Below are positions 18,405 through 26,908 of a stretch of 42,926 nucleotides of DNA, piece after piece. Every line of letters starts with the position of its first letter. Positions within the stretch are counted from its first letter, which is position 1. Below the pieces are notes generated by a model. That model ran no database searches. It was not told where the DNA came from and saw only the letters and a program-made list of their open reading frames with translations. The DNA is from Thalassovita sp. GTDB lineage: Bacteria > Bacteroidota > Bacteroidia > Cytophagales > Flammeovirgaceae. The stretch is taken from NCBI GenBank assembly GCA_002729595.1, contig PBYL01000479.1:1-42926 (forward strand). The letters run 5' to 3'. Both the position numbers and the translations under genes were made by a program.

Positions 18405-19817
18405 TTAAACCTGATATACAGGCTCTTTTTCTTTATTGAGCAATGCATTGATTATACCTGTAGCCGACACAAATATAAACAATAACAAATCAAGTCTAAT
18501 TCCAAAATAAAAAGAAGGAATTACCCCTAAAAGGGATAAAATAAAGATGAACATGGACAAAGCTGTAGCATAGGGCATTACTTTGCCAGTGTGATTTGTA
18601 AGAAATATTCCTGTGAAAATCATCGGTGCCATTAGCGCCGTTCCAGCAAAACTTGTACGCGCCAATAAAACCAGTTGATCGCTGCTTATTAATGAGAAAA
18701 CCAATGCCACCAATGCAAAAAAAACAATACCTATCCGCGTAATTTTAAGCATCTGTTTATCTTCTCCATCTAACAAAGAACGCAGCTCACCACCTAAGGC
18801 AAAAATCTGTGAGTCGGAAGTAGAAATGGCAGCAGCAATTAAACCTATTATAGCAAAAGCTGCAATCGACTGTGTTTGATCATCAATAATCACTTTGCTA
18901 ATAAAGTCGGCAGTGGATAAATCGGGATACTTTACAGCTCCATACATCCCTATTAGCATGGTTGGCAAAATAATTACAATAGCAAAAAAACCAACTCCAA
19001 TCGCCATTCTAAACAGAGAGTTATTGTCTTTCATAATGATGATTCTGGTTGCTACCTGAGGTTGCGTAAAAGGAATCATGATAATCGCCAGAAAGGAAGC
19101 GAACAAAAACTGTGGGGTAAACAGACCTTGCGGACCCGGTACAGACAACAACTCACTTCTGGTTTTCTCTACTTGCTCAAACATGGCTTCCATATTTCCG
19201 AAGTAACTGAGGCAATTATAGCCAATCACACAAATCACAATTAAGAGAAGAATTCCTTGCAACATATCACTATAGATAATCGCCTTTAATCCTCCTGTTT
19301 CACTGTAAAGCAGCATCACCAAAATCATGAGTGAAGCCCAACCCCAAACAGGCAAAGCTTCTGGAAAAGTAGCATGTAAAAAAATGGCGATTCCTCTTAT
19401 TTGGATTGAAACATAAGGTGTGAGAAATATAAATGCACCGATAAAAGTGACATAACCAGCAAACTTGCTTTGGAAACATTGCGCCATTAAACCAGACATG
19501 CCTTTAAAATTATTGACTCGTGCTTTCTTGCGTACATACAAGCCTAGCCAAACAATTAAAAAGACCATTGCCGTATCTGAAAATGCCAGAAAAATCCATG
19601 AACCCACACCATGAGTTCTAAAAAAATCGGGCATTCCAATTAAGGTAAAAGTGCTAAAAAGTGTCGCAGCAAAGGTAAACATACCTAATACAGAACCCAC
19701 TTTAGAGCCAGCCAATAAATAGTTTGAGGTACTCTTTTCTTTTTGTCTTGTTAGTAATGATAAAATAACCAAGGAAGCCAAATAAATAGCAGCTATTATA
19801 ATGAGTGTTTGTATCAT
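18405..19817 (-). CDS. Sodium:solute symporter (SSS family)
   Basis: The 470-residue integral membrane protein has about 13 predicted helices and SSS-family features. These are the SNYLLAGSKVGSVLG N-terminal loop, GMFTFAATLFSTFTLIGMP in helix 1, and SETGGLKAIIYSDMLQGILLL. AAAISTSDSQIFALGGELRSL is the typical sodium-site helix. It would import an organic solute, probably a sugar acid or glycoside, with Na+. Its ATG overlaps the stop of a 77-residue membrane protein by 4 bp, so both are probably made together. It lies between the SDR/small protein and the terminal Gfo/Idh gene. Substrate is inferred only from the operon. Confidence 0.93.
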   Translation of the reverse strand: MIQTLIIIAAIYLASLVILSLLTRQKEKSTSNYLLAGSKVGSVLGMFTFAATLFSTFTLIGMPDFFRTHGVGSWIFLAFSDTAMVFLIVWLGLYVRKKARVNNFKGMSGLMAQCFQSKFAGYVTFIGAFIFLTPYVSIQIRGIAIFLHATFPEALPVWGWASLMILVMLLYSETGGLKAIIYSDMLQGILLLIVICVIGYNCLSYFGNMEAMFEQVEKTRSELLSVPGPQGLFTPQFLFASFLAIIMIPFTQPQVATRIIIMKDNNSLFRMAIGVGFFAIVIILPTMLIGMYGAVKYPDLSTADFISKVIIDDQTQSIAAFAIIGLIAAAISTSDSQIFALGGELRSLLDGEDKQMLKITRIGIVFFALVALVFSLISSDQLVLLARTSFAGTALMAPMIFTGIFLTNHTGKVMPYATALSMFIFILSLLGVIPSFYFGIRLDLLLFIFVSATGIINALLNKEKEPVYQV

Positions 19818-20047
19818 TCTGAATCTGTTTTTTGACTATCTGGATGAAATCTTGTAGCGAAATAGGTGAGTATTACCAGAATAATGCTTACTAGAATACC
19901 CAGCCACAATGTGTAAGGCATACCTAAAATGGAAGGTGCAAACGTTCCCGGCGGAATAACTACCGTTGTGAAAGTTGTTACCATGAGCATTACAGCCGTA
20001 ACTTGACAGATTCTCCAGTAGAGTTGTTTATTGTTTTTCATTTTCAT
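19814..20047 (-). CDS. Small two-helix membrane protein coupled to the SSS symporter
   Basis: The start chosen is the ATG at 20047, which overlaps the SDR stop as ATGA and gives a 77-residue product. A longer frame from 20161 would overlap the SDR by over 100 bp and is unlikely. Two hydrophobic helices (about 10-31 and 45-64) flank the loop PPGTFAPSILGMPYTLWLG, resembling the DUF3311/YhdT type of small proteins encoded next to SSS transporters. Its own stop overlaps the symporter start by 4 bp. Tight coupling on both sides suggests an accessory subunit of the transporter, comparable to YhdT with PanF. The function is inferred; I could not confirm the family by a search. Confidence 0.72.
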   Translation of the reverse strand: MKMKNNKQLYWRICQVTAVMLMVTTFTTVVIPPGTFAPSILGMPYTLWLGILVSIILVILTYFATRFHPDSQKTDSE

Positions 20048-20814
20048 AGTCTTTGAATTGTCATACCGCCATCTACCATAAATACCTGACCCGTGGAGTA
20101 GGGGAAAGCACCTGTTGCAATAGCTGCTACCGTTTTGCCAATATCTTCTGGCAATCCCCACCGGGCTTGGATACTTAAGCCTTCTTCAAACATTTTATCA
20201 TATTTTGCCTTTACTCCGGCAGTCATATCAGTTTGGATAACACCTGGCCTTACTTCGAAAACTGGGATATCGAACTCACCTAGTCTACTGGCAAAAAGTT
20301 GAGTAAGCATTGCCAAGCCTGCTTTAGATAAACAATATTCTCCGCGATTTACAGAAGCTACAGTGGCAGAAATAGAAGAGATGGTAACAATAGAAGCTTT
20401 AAAATCAGGATTTTCTTCCTTTAATAAAACCATCCAATTTGCTACTGATTGAGTGAGAAAATAAACTCCTTTCAGGTTTATATCCATCACATAATCGTAG
20501 CTGTCTTCTGTTGTATGTAGAATATCATTCCTTAGTTTTGGTGATACTCCGGCATTGTTTACCAATAAATTAAGGTAACCAAACTCTTGTTTCACTTTGC
20601 TCAATATCTTGGCTCTATCTTCTGCTTCAGCAATATTTCCTTGGCAGTAAATCACGCTTACATCAAACTGTTGAAGCTGTTCTAAAACCTGACTTACTTT
20701 TTCTTCTGGCCTTACTCCGTTAATTGCGAGATTGAAACCTTCTTTTGCCAGTGCTTCTGCGATGCCTAAACCGATTCCACGACTACCACCAGTAATTAAT
20801 GCGGTTGGTTTCAT
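20044..20814 (-). CDS. Short-chain dehydrogenase/reductase (3-ketoacyl-ACP reductase-like)
   Basis: The 256-residue classical SDR has the cofactor motif TGGSRGIG at 8-15, NNAG at 86-89, and the catalytic triad Ser147, Tyr160 and Lys164 (YCLSK). It ends with the usual FMVDGGMTI. Annotation pipelines often name such proteins FabG-like. In this operon it more likely interconverts a keto and a hydroxy sugar or sugar acid. It is cytoplasmic. It begins 6 bp after the Gfo/Idh gene and overlaps the next small gene by 4 bp. Length and motifs are complete. Confidence 0.92.
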   Translation of the reverse strand: MKPTALITGGSRGIGLGIAEALAKEGFNLAINGVRPEEKVSQVLEQLQQFDVSVIYCQGNIAEAEDRAKILSKVKQEFGYLNLLVNNAGVSPKLRNDILHTTEDSYDYVMDINLKGVYFLTQSVANWMVLLKEENPDFKASIVTISSISATVASVNRGEYCLSKAGLAMLTQLFASRLGEFDIPVFEVRPGVIQTDMTAGVKAKYDKMFEEGLSIQARWGLPEDIGKTVAAIATGAFPYSTGQVFMVDGGMTIQRL

Positions 20815-20820
20815 AGCCGA

Positions 20821-21969
20821 TTAAGTTAAATCTGGAATTTTTACCCAAGCTCTTTTCTCTGAACTCTCCAAGCCTTTTTCTGCCAATTGAATCCCTTTGG
20901 CACCTTCCAGCAAATCCCACTCAAAAGGAGTATCAGCTACCACATGTTTTAAAAACAATTCCCACTGTACCTTAAAGGCATTTTCGTGCACTTCTTGCTC
21001 TGGTACTTTGCTCCAATTGTCATAAAAGTTGATGGGCTGATCTATGTCTGGATTCCAAACTGGTTTGGGTGTATTTCCATAATGTTGGACGTAACAATGG
21101 CGCAAACCTGCAACAGCCGAGCCTTTTGTCCCATCCACCTGTAAAGTGAGTAAATCATCTCTGCGTACTCTTACTGTCCAAGAAGAATTGAAATGGGCAA
21201 TTACACCAGATTCCAGTTCGAAAGTCGCATAAGCGGCATCATCAGCCGTGCATCTGTAGGGGTTTCCATTTTCATCTACACGCTCAGGAATATGGGTTAC
21301 GCCCAAACAAGAAACAGCTTTTACCTTACCAAAAATATTGTCTAACACATAGCGCCAATGGCAAAGCATGTCTACAATTATTCCTCCGTCTTCTTCTTTT
21401 TTGTAGTTCCAACTAGGTCGCTGTGCAGGCACCGTATGACCTTCGAATACCCAATAGCCGAACTCTCCTCGAACTGAAAGTATCTTACCAAAGAAATCAT
21501 TTTCAATCAATCTTTTAAGTTTTAGCATTCCTGGTAACCAAAGTTTGTCTTGTACCACACCATGTTTTACACCGTATTCTTTGCACATTTTATACAAACT
21601 CAAAGCTTCTTCTGTACTCACTCCAACCGGCTTTTCGCAATAAACATGTTTGCCAGCTTCAATGGCTTTGCTCACACTCGGATACCTTCTTCCGGTTGTT
21701 TGTGCATCAAAATAGATTTGGTAAGAAGCATCTTTTAAAGCTGCATCTAAATCTGTAGTGATGTTGTCTATACCAGAAAGTTCTGCTAGTTTTTTTAGTT
21801 TGTTGAGGTTTCTACCAACGAGCAATGGTTCAGGCATAATGTACTCATTCTGATTGAGTGCGACACCTCCTTGCTTCCGTATGGCGACAATTGAGCGCAG
21901 CAAATGCTGATTGGTGCCCATTCTGCCGGTAACCCCATTCATGATAATACCTACCTTGTGAATTTTCAT
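20821..21969 (-). CDS. Gfo/Idh/MocA family oxidoreductase (cytoplasmic)
   Basis: The 382-residue protein lacks a signal peptide. Its N-terminal Rossmann motif is unusual for the family, VGIIMNGVTGRMG (6-18). The EKP catalytic-lysine motif is present at 112-114 (YCEKPVGVS), and DMLCHWRYVLDNIFG forms the substrate-side helix. It is therefore a typical NAD(P)-dependent sugar, inositol or sugar-acid dehydrogenase. It starts 2 bp after the TIM-barrel gene and is followed 6 bp later by the SDR. It is distinct from the exported Gfo/Idh protein at the end of the same operon. The substrate is unknown. Confidence 0.9.
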   Translation of the reverse strand: MKIHKVGIIMNGVTGRMGTNQHLLRSIVAIRKQGGVALNQNEYIMPEPLLVGRNLNKLKKLAELSGIDNITTDLDAALKDASYQIYFDAQTTGRRYPSVSKAIEAGKHVYCEKPVGVSTEEALSLYKMCKEYGVKHGVVQDKLWLPGMLKLKRLIENDFFGKILSVRGEFGYWVFEGHTVPAQRPSWNYKKEEDGGIIVDMLCHWRYVLDNIFGKVKAVSCLGVTHIPERVDENGNPYRCTADDAAYATFELESGVIAHFNSSWTVRVRRDDLLTLQVDGTKGSAVAGLRHCYVQHYGNTPKPVWNPDIDQPINFYDNWSKVPEQEVHENAFKVQWELFLKHVVADTPFEWDLLEGAKGIQLAEKGLESSEKRAWVKIPDLT

Positions 21970-21971
21970 AT

Positions 21972-22787
21972 TTACTGTATTTGATATTCTTTATAAGCTT
22001 CTATAATTTTCTTCAAAAAGATATCCTGATCCATCTGCCAGAATTTATTGGAGAAGATTTCGACTTCGTGATATCCTGTAAAACCAGCATTTTCTACCCA
22101 TTTTTTAATATTTGAAAGTGGAATACAACCTTCACCCATCAAACCTCTATCGTTGAGCATATCCACTGTTGGCACAGACCAATCGCAAATGTGAAAAGCG
22201 AAAAGGTTTCCATTTTCTCCACATCGTTTTATTTCATTTTCTAGATTATCATCCCACCAGAGATGATAAACATCCACTGCAACCCCCACATAAGGCGAAT
22301 TAATTGCCTCAGCTATATCATTTGCCTGTTTGAGCGTATTGATGGCAGAGCGTGTATCTGCATACATCGGGTGCAATGGTTCTATTGATAGTTTTACATT
22401 TAATTCTTCTGCTAATGGTAAAAGTGCCTCAATACCTGCTTGAATCTGCATTCTAGAATTTTCTAAGCTTTGCATCGGTTCAGCACCGCAAACCAAAACC
22501 AAAGATGGAGCTCCCAATGCGGTTGCATCTTCCATCATCTTTTTATTTTTTTCAATTGCCTGCTCTCTCTTTGCTGCATTGATTGATGGAAAAAATCCAC
22601 CTCGCACATAAGAGACTATTTCTAAACCATGTTCGCGAATGAGTCTCCCGCTTTTTTCAGCACCGAGCTTCAAAGTGCTATCTTCCCAAACAGAAATGCC
22701 TTTTACACCAGCTTCTGAGAACTTTACTACCGCTTCTTCTAGATTCCAAGGTTTGGTAGTAATCGTATGAATACACAAATTTTCCAT
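21972..22787 (-). CDS. Sugar phosphate isomerase/epimerase family TIM-barrel protein
   Basis: The product is a 271-residue xylose-isomerase-like TIM barrel. Strand motifs include GVKGISVWED near 30-39, LSIEPLHPMYADTRSA near 132-147, VGVAVDVYHLWWD near 166-178, and GYHEVEIFS near 238-246. These carry the Glu, Asp and His metal ligands. The open frame extends 4 codons further upstream to a TTG at 22799. I chose the ATG at 22787 because it follows the GH88 stop by only 2 bp and matches the usual MENLCIHTITTK opening. There is no signal peptide. It probably isomerises or epimerises the sugar released by the GH88 enzyme. Confidence 0.87.
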   Translation of the reverse strand: MENLCIHTITTKPWNLEEAVVKFSEAGVKGISVWEDSTLKLGAEKSGRLIREHGLEIVSYVRGGFFPSINAAKREQAIEKNKKMMEDATALGAPSLVLVCGAEPMQSLENSRMQIQAGIEALLPLAEELNVKLSIEPLHPMYADTRSAINTLKQANDIAEAINSPYVGVAVDVYHLWWDDNLENEIKRCGENGNLFAFHICDWSVPTVDMLNDRGLMGEGCIPLSNIKKWVENAGFTGYHEVEIFSNKFWQMDQDIFLKKIIEAYKEYQIQ

Positions 22788-22789
22788 CT

Positions 22790-24163
22790 CTACAAGCAAT
22801 TAAAAAATGTATAATAAGGCTCGCCCTTGAGCAATCTATAAGCATACAACATCAGCTCTCTGGCGTGATAATCTCCCCACATCGAAGATTCTCCATTGGG
22901 AATTTTACTTCCTTCCGGAATGTAATCCCAACCATTTGGATGATGATAAATAGAGTGCAAAATCAAACCCTGATGCGCTTCTGATTCACTCAAATAAGGG
23001 CTTTTGAGCAAAGTATCTACTATTTGCCAACCCGCTTCTTCGTACTTTTCATAAATGCCATTGCCTTTTAATTTGAGGTAATTACCCAATCTCAATAATG
23101 CCTGAGCACCAATACAAGCCGCAGAGCTATCGACTGGTTCCACGTTGTTATATGGGTTAGAAATCTCTTTATAACAATTACCAAGTTTATACAAATTAGG
23201 CGCACCTGTATCCCAAAAAGGAATGCCATCTGCCATTGAGTGTTTCATATAAAAATCGCAAGTTGCTCTGGCAGCTTTTAAGAATACATCTTGTATAGTT
23301 CTTCTACCTCCAAAAGGTCGCAGCTCATCATCACTTAAAGTATCTAAAAACTCCAATTCTTCTGCAAAACCAAGCATCGCCCAACTTAAACCTCGTGTCC
23401 AAGTGGTAAAACCTGTGTAACCTTGCTGAGAATTCGGGCAGCGATAATTGCCATCATTTACATTAAAAATACATTCGTGCGCAGTTCGTCCCCACAAATC
23501 ATAAATGTCCCTGTCTTCTCCATAAAAAACTGAATATTGAGCAGTAGAAATTGCATGGTTAATAGCTCTTCTTAGCAAGCTAATTTTTCTATCATTTTCG
23601 ATCATCATTTGATGACCTAAAGCATAACCCAACATCAAAACCCGCACAGACCTAATGGTATCTACAAATAAGGAGTGAGGTCCATTGAAAGAATAGATAA
23701 ATCCACCACCCTTAATTTTTGTCCATCTGCCAGCTTGTACAGTTGCGGAAACTTTAAGTGCGAGTTCATAAAAATCTTTCTCCCATTGGTTATAAGGAAT
23801 CTTTTCTTCTTTCATCAACCTGAGTAAATTCCCATAAGTGCTGATATTATTAAAGCCATGATCGTGCACACCGGTATGGCTCACATGCGAAGCCATTTTA
23901 TCTACAGTATTTTTCTTGGCTATTTCTAAAAATTGCTGGTCTCCGGTAATATCAAACTGCAAAGCAGCAGAACCATATTGGAAACCTTGTGTCCATTCTG
24001 TCCAGCCTTTGGTGGTGTATTTGCCTTTTACGGTAAACACTGGTGAGCCTTTCGATACATCGTATTCCTGCTCAATTGATAGTATTTTTCTACCAGATAA
24101 ATCCCAAAATCTTTCGATTGCCGGCAATAGTTTCTCTGGTACTATTTTATCTTCCAAGTTCAT
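22790..24163 (-). CDS. GH88 family unsaturated glucuronyl hydrolase
   Basis: The 457-residue protein matches the alpha6/alpha6-barrel GH88 family. The equivalents of the two catalytic aspartates of the Bacillus enzyme appear to be Asp101 (GVHDHGFNN) and Asp168 (LFVDTIRS). FTTWTRGLSWAMLGFAEE, IPFWDTG, PVDSSAACIGAQALLRLG and SSMWGDYHARELMLYAY are further family segments. GH88 enzymes hydrate the enol of the unsaturated uronic acid left by polysaccharide lyases, releasing it from oligosaccharides. No signal peptide is present, so the fragment must be imported first, which fits the symporter downstream. No lyase, SusC or SusD gene is in the window. It starts 64 bp after the AraC gene. Confidence 0.9.
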   Translation of the reverse strand: MNLEDKIVPEKLLPAIERFWDLSGRKILSIEQEYDVSKGSPVFTVKGKYTTKGWTEWTQGFQYGSAALQFDITGDQQFLEIAKKNTVDKMASHVSHTGVHDHGFNNISTYGNLLRLMKEEKIPYNQWEKDFYELALKVSATVQAGRWTKIKGGGFIYSFNGPHSLFVDTIRSVRVLMLGYALGHQMMIENDRKISLLRRAINHAISTAQYSVFYGEDRDIYDLWGRTAHECIFNVNDGNYRCPNSQQGYTGFTTWTRGLSWAMLGFAEELEFLDTLSDDELRPFGGRRTIQDVFLKAARATCDFYMKHSMADGIPFWDTGAPNLYKLGNCYKEISNPYNNVEPVDSSAACIGAQALLRLGNYLKLKGNGIYEKYEEAGWQIVDTLLKSPYLSESEAHQGLILHSIYHHPNGWDYIPEGSKIPNGESSMWGDYHARELMLYAYRLLKGEPYYTFFNCL

Positions 24164-24227
24164 ATTCTTTCTTAAACATTGCTATTTATTAAATATAACA
24201 AAGTATCGAATGAATTGAAATGGATAA

Positions 24228-25145
24228 TTATACAAAATTCTGGTACTTTTTTGCCATGCTGTTTCTAAAGTCGGTTGGGGTTAAGCCAGTCTTTTTTCTA
24301 AACACACGACTGAAGTAGGAGGGGTCTTCGAAATTTAAGAAATGGGCAATTTCTTTATTGGTAAGCGAAGAAAAAGCTAACTGGCGTTTGGCTTCCAAAA
24401 TGATTCTTTCTGTAATAATTTCTCCGGCAGTTTTTAGGGTGAGCTTCTTGCAAACCTTGTTTAATCTGATGGGATCAGTGTCTAATAAATCTGCATAGTC
24501 TTTTACCAAATGTGCTTTTTTGTAATTGCTTTCGACAGCCTTTTTAAAGCGATTTACTAATTGATACCGATTGTCTTTGCTCGTTTCTGAGATGATGGTT
24601 TCTTGCACAAATTCTCCCAGTTTCAATATAAAGATGTGTAGGTAATAATTGAGTATTTGTTGGGAGTGTTTGCCATTTTGCTGAGATTCTCTAATCATTT
24701 GTTTTACTATGTTCAGAAAATCTTGATATGCCTGATTGCTGAGATTTATAATGGATTTACTACCAATAAAATTATTGGGTAGCGCTGTGTTGTTTGCTTC
24801 ATTATCTAGAAAAAACATGGAGTGAAATTCTCTATTAAATGCGATAATGTAGCCATTGGTGTCTTTTGCTTTTTGCAAATAATGAATCTGCCCCGGAACC
24901 ACAATGTGGATACTTTCTGGCTTAATGGAATGGCTTATAAAATCAATTTCATGAATACCTGCACCATCTGTAAAAAGGCAAATTTCGAAGAAGTTGTGCC
25001 TGTGTCTGGCATTGGTTTCGTACGGTGCATACTCTACCAATGGGTCTTTTTCTGGACTCCCTTTTATTTGAAGAATCTTAAAAAAACCGCCACTATCTTC
25101 TTTGCTGGTTTTTACAATCTGGTAAACAGGTATTCGTCCCGACAT
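24228..25145 (-). CDS. AraC family transcriptional regulator
   Basis: The 305-residue protein has an N-terminal cupin-like sensing domain (HRHNFFEICLFTDGAG near 48-63, HIVVPGQIHYLQKA) and a C-terminal AraC double HTH at about 195-295. The second helix pair reads LTNKEIAHFLNFEDPSYFSRVFRKKTGLTPTDFR, a textbook match. Such proteins bind a sugar or sugar-acid ligand and activate catabolic genes. It sits inside the operon, between the Tat TIM-barrel gene and the GH88 gene, so it probably controls this cluster, including its own transcription. The ligand is presumably derived from the GH88 pathway, by inference. Confidence 0.93.
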   Translation of the reverse strand: MSGRIPVYQIVKTSKEDSGGFFKILQIKGSPEKDPLVEYAPYETNARHRHNFFEICLFTDGAGIHEIDFISHSIKPESIHIVVPGQIHYLQKAKDTNGYIIAFNREFHSMFFLDNEANNTALPNNFIGSKSIINLSNQAYQDFLNIVKQMIRESQQNGKHSQQILNYYLHIFILKLGEFVQETIISETSKDNRYQLVNRFKKAVESNYKKAHLVKDYADLLDTDPIRLNKVCKKLTLKTAGEIITERIILEAKRQLAFSSLTNKEIAHFLNFEDPSYFSRVFRKKTGLTPTDFRNSMAKKYQNFV

Positions 25146-25163
25146 ATATCTTTTAAGTATATT

Positions 25164-26120
25164 TTAACTCAAAGCATTTCTGCAATAGTCGATACAACGG
25201 GCAACTTCTTTTACTGCGTTGGAATCTTCGGGAATTGCATATTCCAGCTCGATGGTTGCCATAAACTTGTATTTTTCTTTCTTCATCAATTGCAACACTT
25301 CGATTATTGGCGTATCTCCCTGTCCCCAAGGCAGATTATCACCATTGTTCTTTTTACGATCTTTTACATGTATGCTTAAAATACGATCGTGATGTTTTTT
25401 AATAAAAGGAATCGGCGAATCGTTGGTTCCTGCCACATAATGGCCGATATCCAGATTTATCGCATTGTATTTTGAGTATTTGAGCGCATCGTCCCAACTG
25501 TTAAAATCAACTTTTGCGTGGTTATGGTAACCAATTAGGCTTTTGTGCTTATCTGCATATGGTGCCAAATTCTTTACAGATTCGTCTGAGCGTTCGAGTG
25601 TGATGCCTTTTGCTCCTAATGTTTTTGCCACTTTAAAACTATAATCAATCTCTTCGGGACTCATTCGATCGAGTGGGAATTTGGCAATTTCTATATTGAT
25701 GCCCTCATTGTTAAACTTCTTGCGAAGTTCTTTAAACTTATCCATTGGAGCGGCTAATCTCCATACTTTTAACTCTTCGGCATGTTTGGCTCTTTCTGCC
25801 TTTTCTGCATCTGAAAGTGGACCGCGTTTCCAAGGTAATGGGGCAGGAGCACCAGCATAAGCCTCAATCGGGTCGCCCATCAGTTCTACTGCCTTTAAAT
25901 CTAACTCTGTGAGATAACCCAGTAAATCTTCGGCAGAACTTGGCATACTTCTAAAACTGTAAGTAATTACACCAAGGTTAATTCCTTCTACTTTAGTAAC
26001 AAGTTGGGTGGCATTTGTAATTGAGGAAAAGGCTGAAGAGAATAGAAAGGCACCAGCACCTATACCTGCTTTTGCCAGAAACTCACGTCTGGCAAGCAAT
26101 TGCTTTTTATCATTTTGCAT
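25164..26120 (-). CDS. Tat-exported sugar isomerase/epimerase-like TIM-barrel protein
   Basis: The 318-residue protein starts with a Tat signal (LLARREFLAKAG at residues 8-19, then hydrophobic to about 32). The barrel domain opens with LGVITYSFRSMP near 49-60 and contains IGYHNHAKVDF, NLDIGHYV, ILSIHVKDRK and ATIELEY, which carry the metal-binding Glu, His and Asp. Proteins of this type are widespread in Bacteroidota and Planctomycetota, with few characterised. It is the first gene of the catabolic operon and lies 18 bp before the AraC gene. It is not a close copy of the Tat TIM-barrel protein at 14483-15445. Confidence 0.87.
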   Translation of the reverse strand: MQNDKKQLLARREFLAKAGIGAGAFLFSSAFSSITNATQLVTKVEGINLGVITYSFRSMPSSAEDLLGYLTELDLKAVELMGDPIEAYAGAPAPLPWKRGPLSDAEKAERAKHAEELKVWRLAAPMDKFKELRKKFNNEGINIEIAKFPLDRMSPEEIDYSFKVAKTLGAKGITLERSDESVKNLAPYADKHKSLIGYHNHAKVDFNSWDDALKYSKYNAINLDIGHYVAGTNDSPIPFIKKHHDRILSIHVKDRKKNNGDNLPWGQGDTPIIEVLQLMKKEKYKFMATIELEYAIPEDSNAVKEVARCIDYCRNALS

Positions 26121-26285
26121 ATTTACATTATTTTGAATTCCAGAAGTCTATCTTCCAATGTGTATCTAATATACTAAAAAAGCCAGTGTTAAAAAGTACC
26201 CATATGGAATTAGAAAGCCGGGCTGGTTACTTAGAATACTGAAATGGGAAATTGAGGGAATAGATTTTAGAATCTCTAACAGGTT

Positions 26286-26888
26286 TTATTCCGGTGATTT
26301 TAATAGTTTTTGTAACTCAGCTTGTTTCAAATTGAAATCTGATAGAGATAATGTGTCTAGTGTTGGAGTTTGGGTTGATAGTTTTTCTAGGTCTTCGGTA
26401 CTTATTCTATTTGAGTTTATAAGTATTGATTTTGACTTTTTAATTCCGCTTTTTTCATCAGAGAAGTAGTAAGTACTTTCTACTAATTGATACTGATTTT
26501 GTTGCTCTGCGAGCCAATCTAAAGATGTTTCTTTTAAAAATATAAGTTGATTTTGATAAATGATGTATTCTTCTATCCATTGACCATACTCTGCACTTTG
26601 AGATTCATTTAACACTCTATAATCGCTTGATTCAGCATCACTGAAGACTGTAATTTTTCCCCAGACATCTCCCACTTCAAACTCCTTTACACTTTTCTCT
26701 ATCAGTCTCAATCTTAATTGGCTAATTTTACTTTCCCTATTTTCAATCAAGTTTCCTTGAGCCAATGTGCAAACTGGAATAAGCAAAAAGATAAGGATGA
26801 ATAAATTCGATTTCAAAATTTGATTATTTAATGTATTATTATATTGGAATATTATACTAAAATACTGATATATGTCAGTATAATACAC
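26286..26888 (-). CDS. Hypothetical secreted protein
   Basis: The product is not recognised. The open frame with the ATG at 26888 gives 200 residues, but the first 24 residues do not look like a signal peptide. An in-frame TTG at 26816 would give LKSNLFILIFLLIPVCTLAQ, a classic signal peptide with cleavage near the LAQ site, and a 176-residue precursor. I keep the ATG coordinate but consider the TTG start about as likely. The mature part is polar, with a WGKITVFSDAESSDYRVLN segment and no known motif. It diverges from the next gene over a short promoter region that contains a palindrome. Confidence 0.55.
   Translation of the reverse strand: MYYTDIYQYFSIIFQYNNTLNNQILKSNLFILIFLLIPVCTLAQGNLIENRESKISQLRLRLIEKSVKEFEVGDVWGKITVFSDAESSDYRVLNESQSAEYGQWIEEYIIYQNQLIFLKETSLDWLAEQQNQYQLVESTYYFSDEKSGIKKSKSILINSNRISTEDLEKLSTQTPTLDTLSLSDFNLKQAELQKLLKSPE
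26862..26881. promoter_or_regulatory. ATACTGA/TCAGTAT palindrome in divergent promoter
   Basis: Seven-bp arms at 26862-26868 and 26875-26881 are exact reverse complements with a 6-bp spacer. It lies between the divergent 26286-26888 and 26909-27451 genes and overlaps the first codons of the former if its ATG start is real. It is a plausible operator for a dimeric regulator. Confidence 0.4.
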
Positions 26889-26908
26889 TGTTTAAATGCA
26901 ATAAATAA

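Noticed and set aside
19814-20161. 115-codon version of the small membrane protein
   Set aside because: The extra N-terminal residues lie in the SDR coding region and have no membrane or signal character; the ATGA start at 20047 fits much better.
24822-25379. 185-codon plus-strand open frame
   Set aside because: It lies antisense to the AraC regulator and the TIM-barrel gene, both with clear family motifs; its composition is low-complexity and hydrophobic with no recognisable domain.
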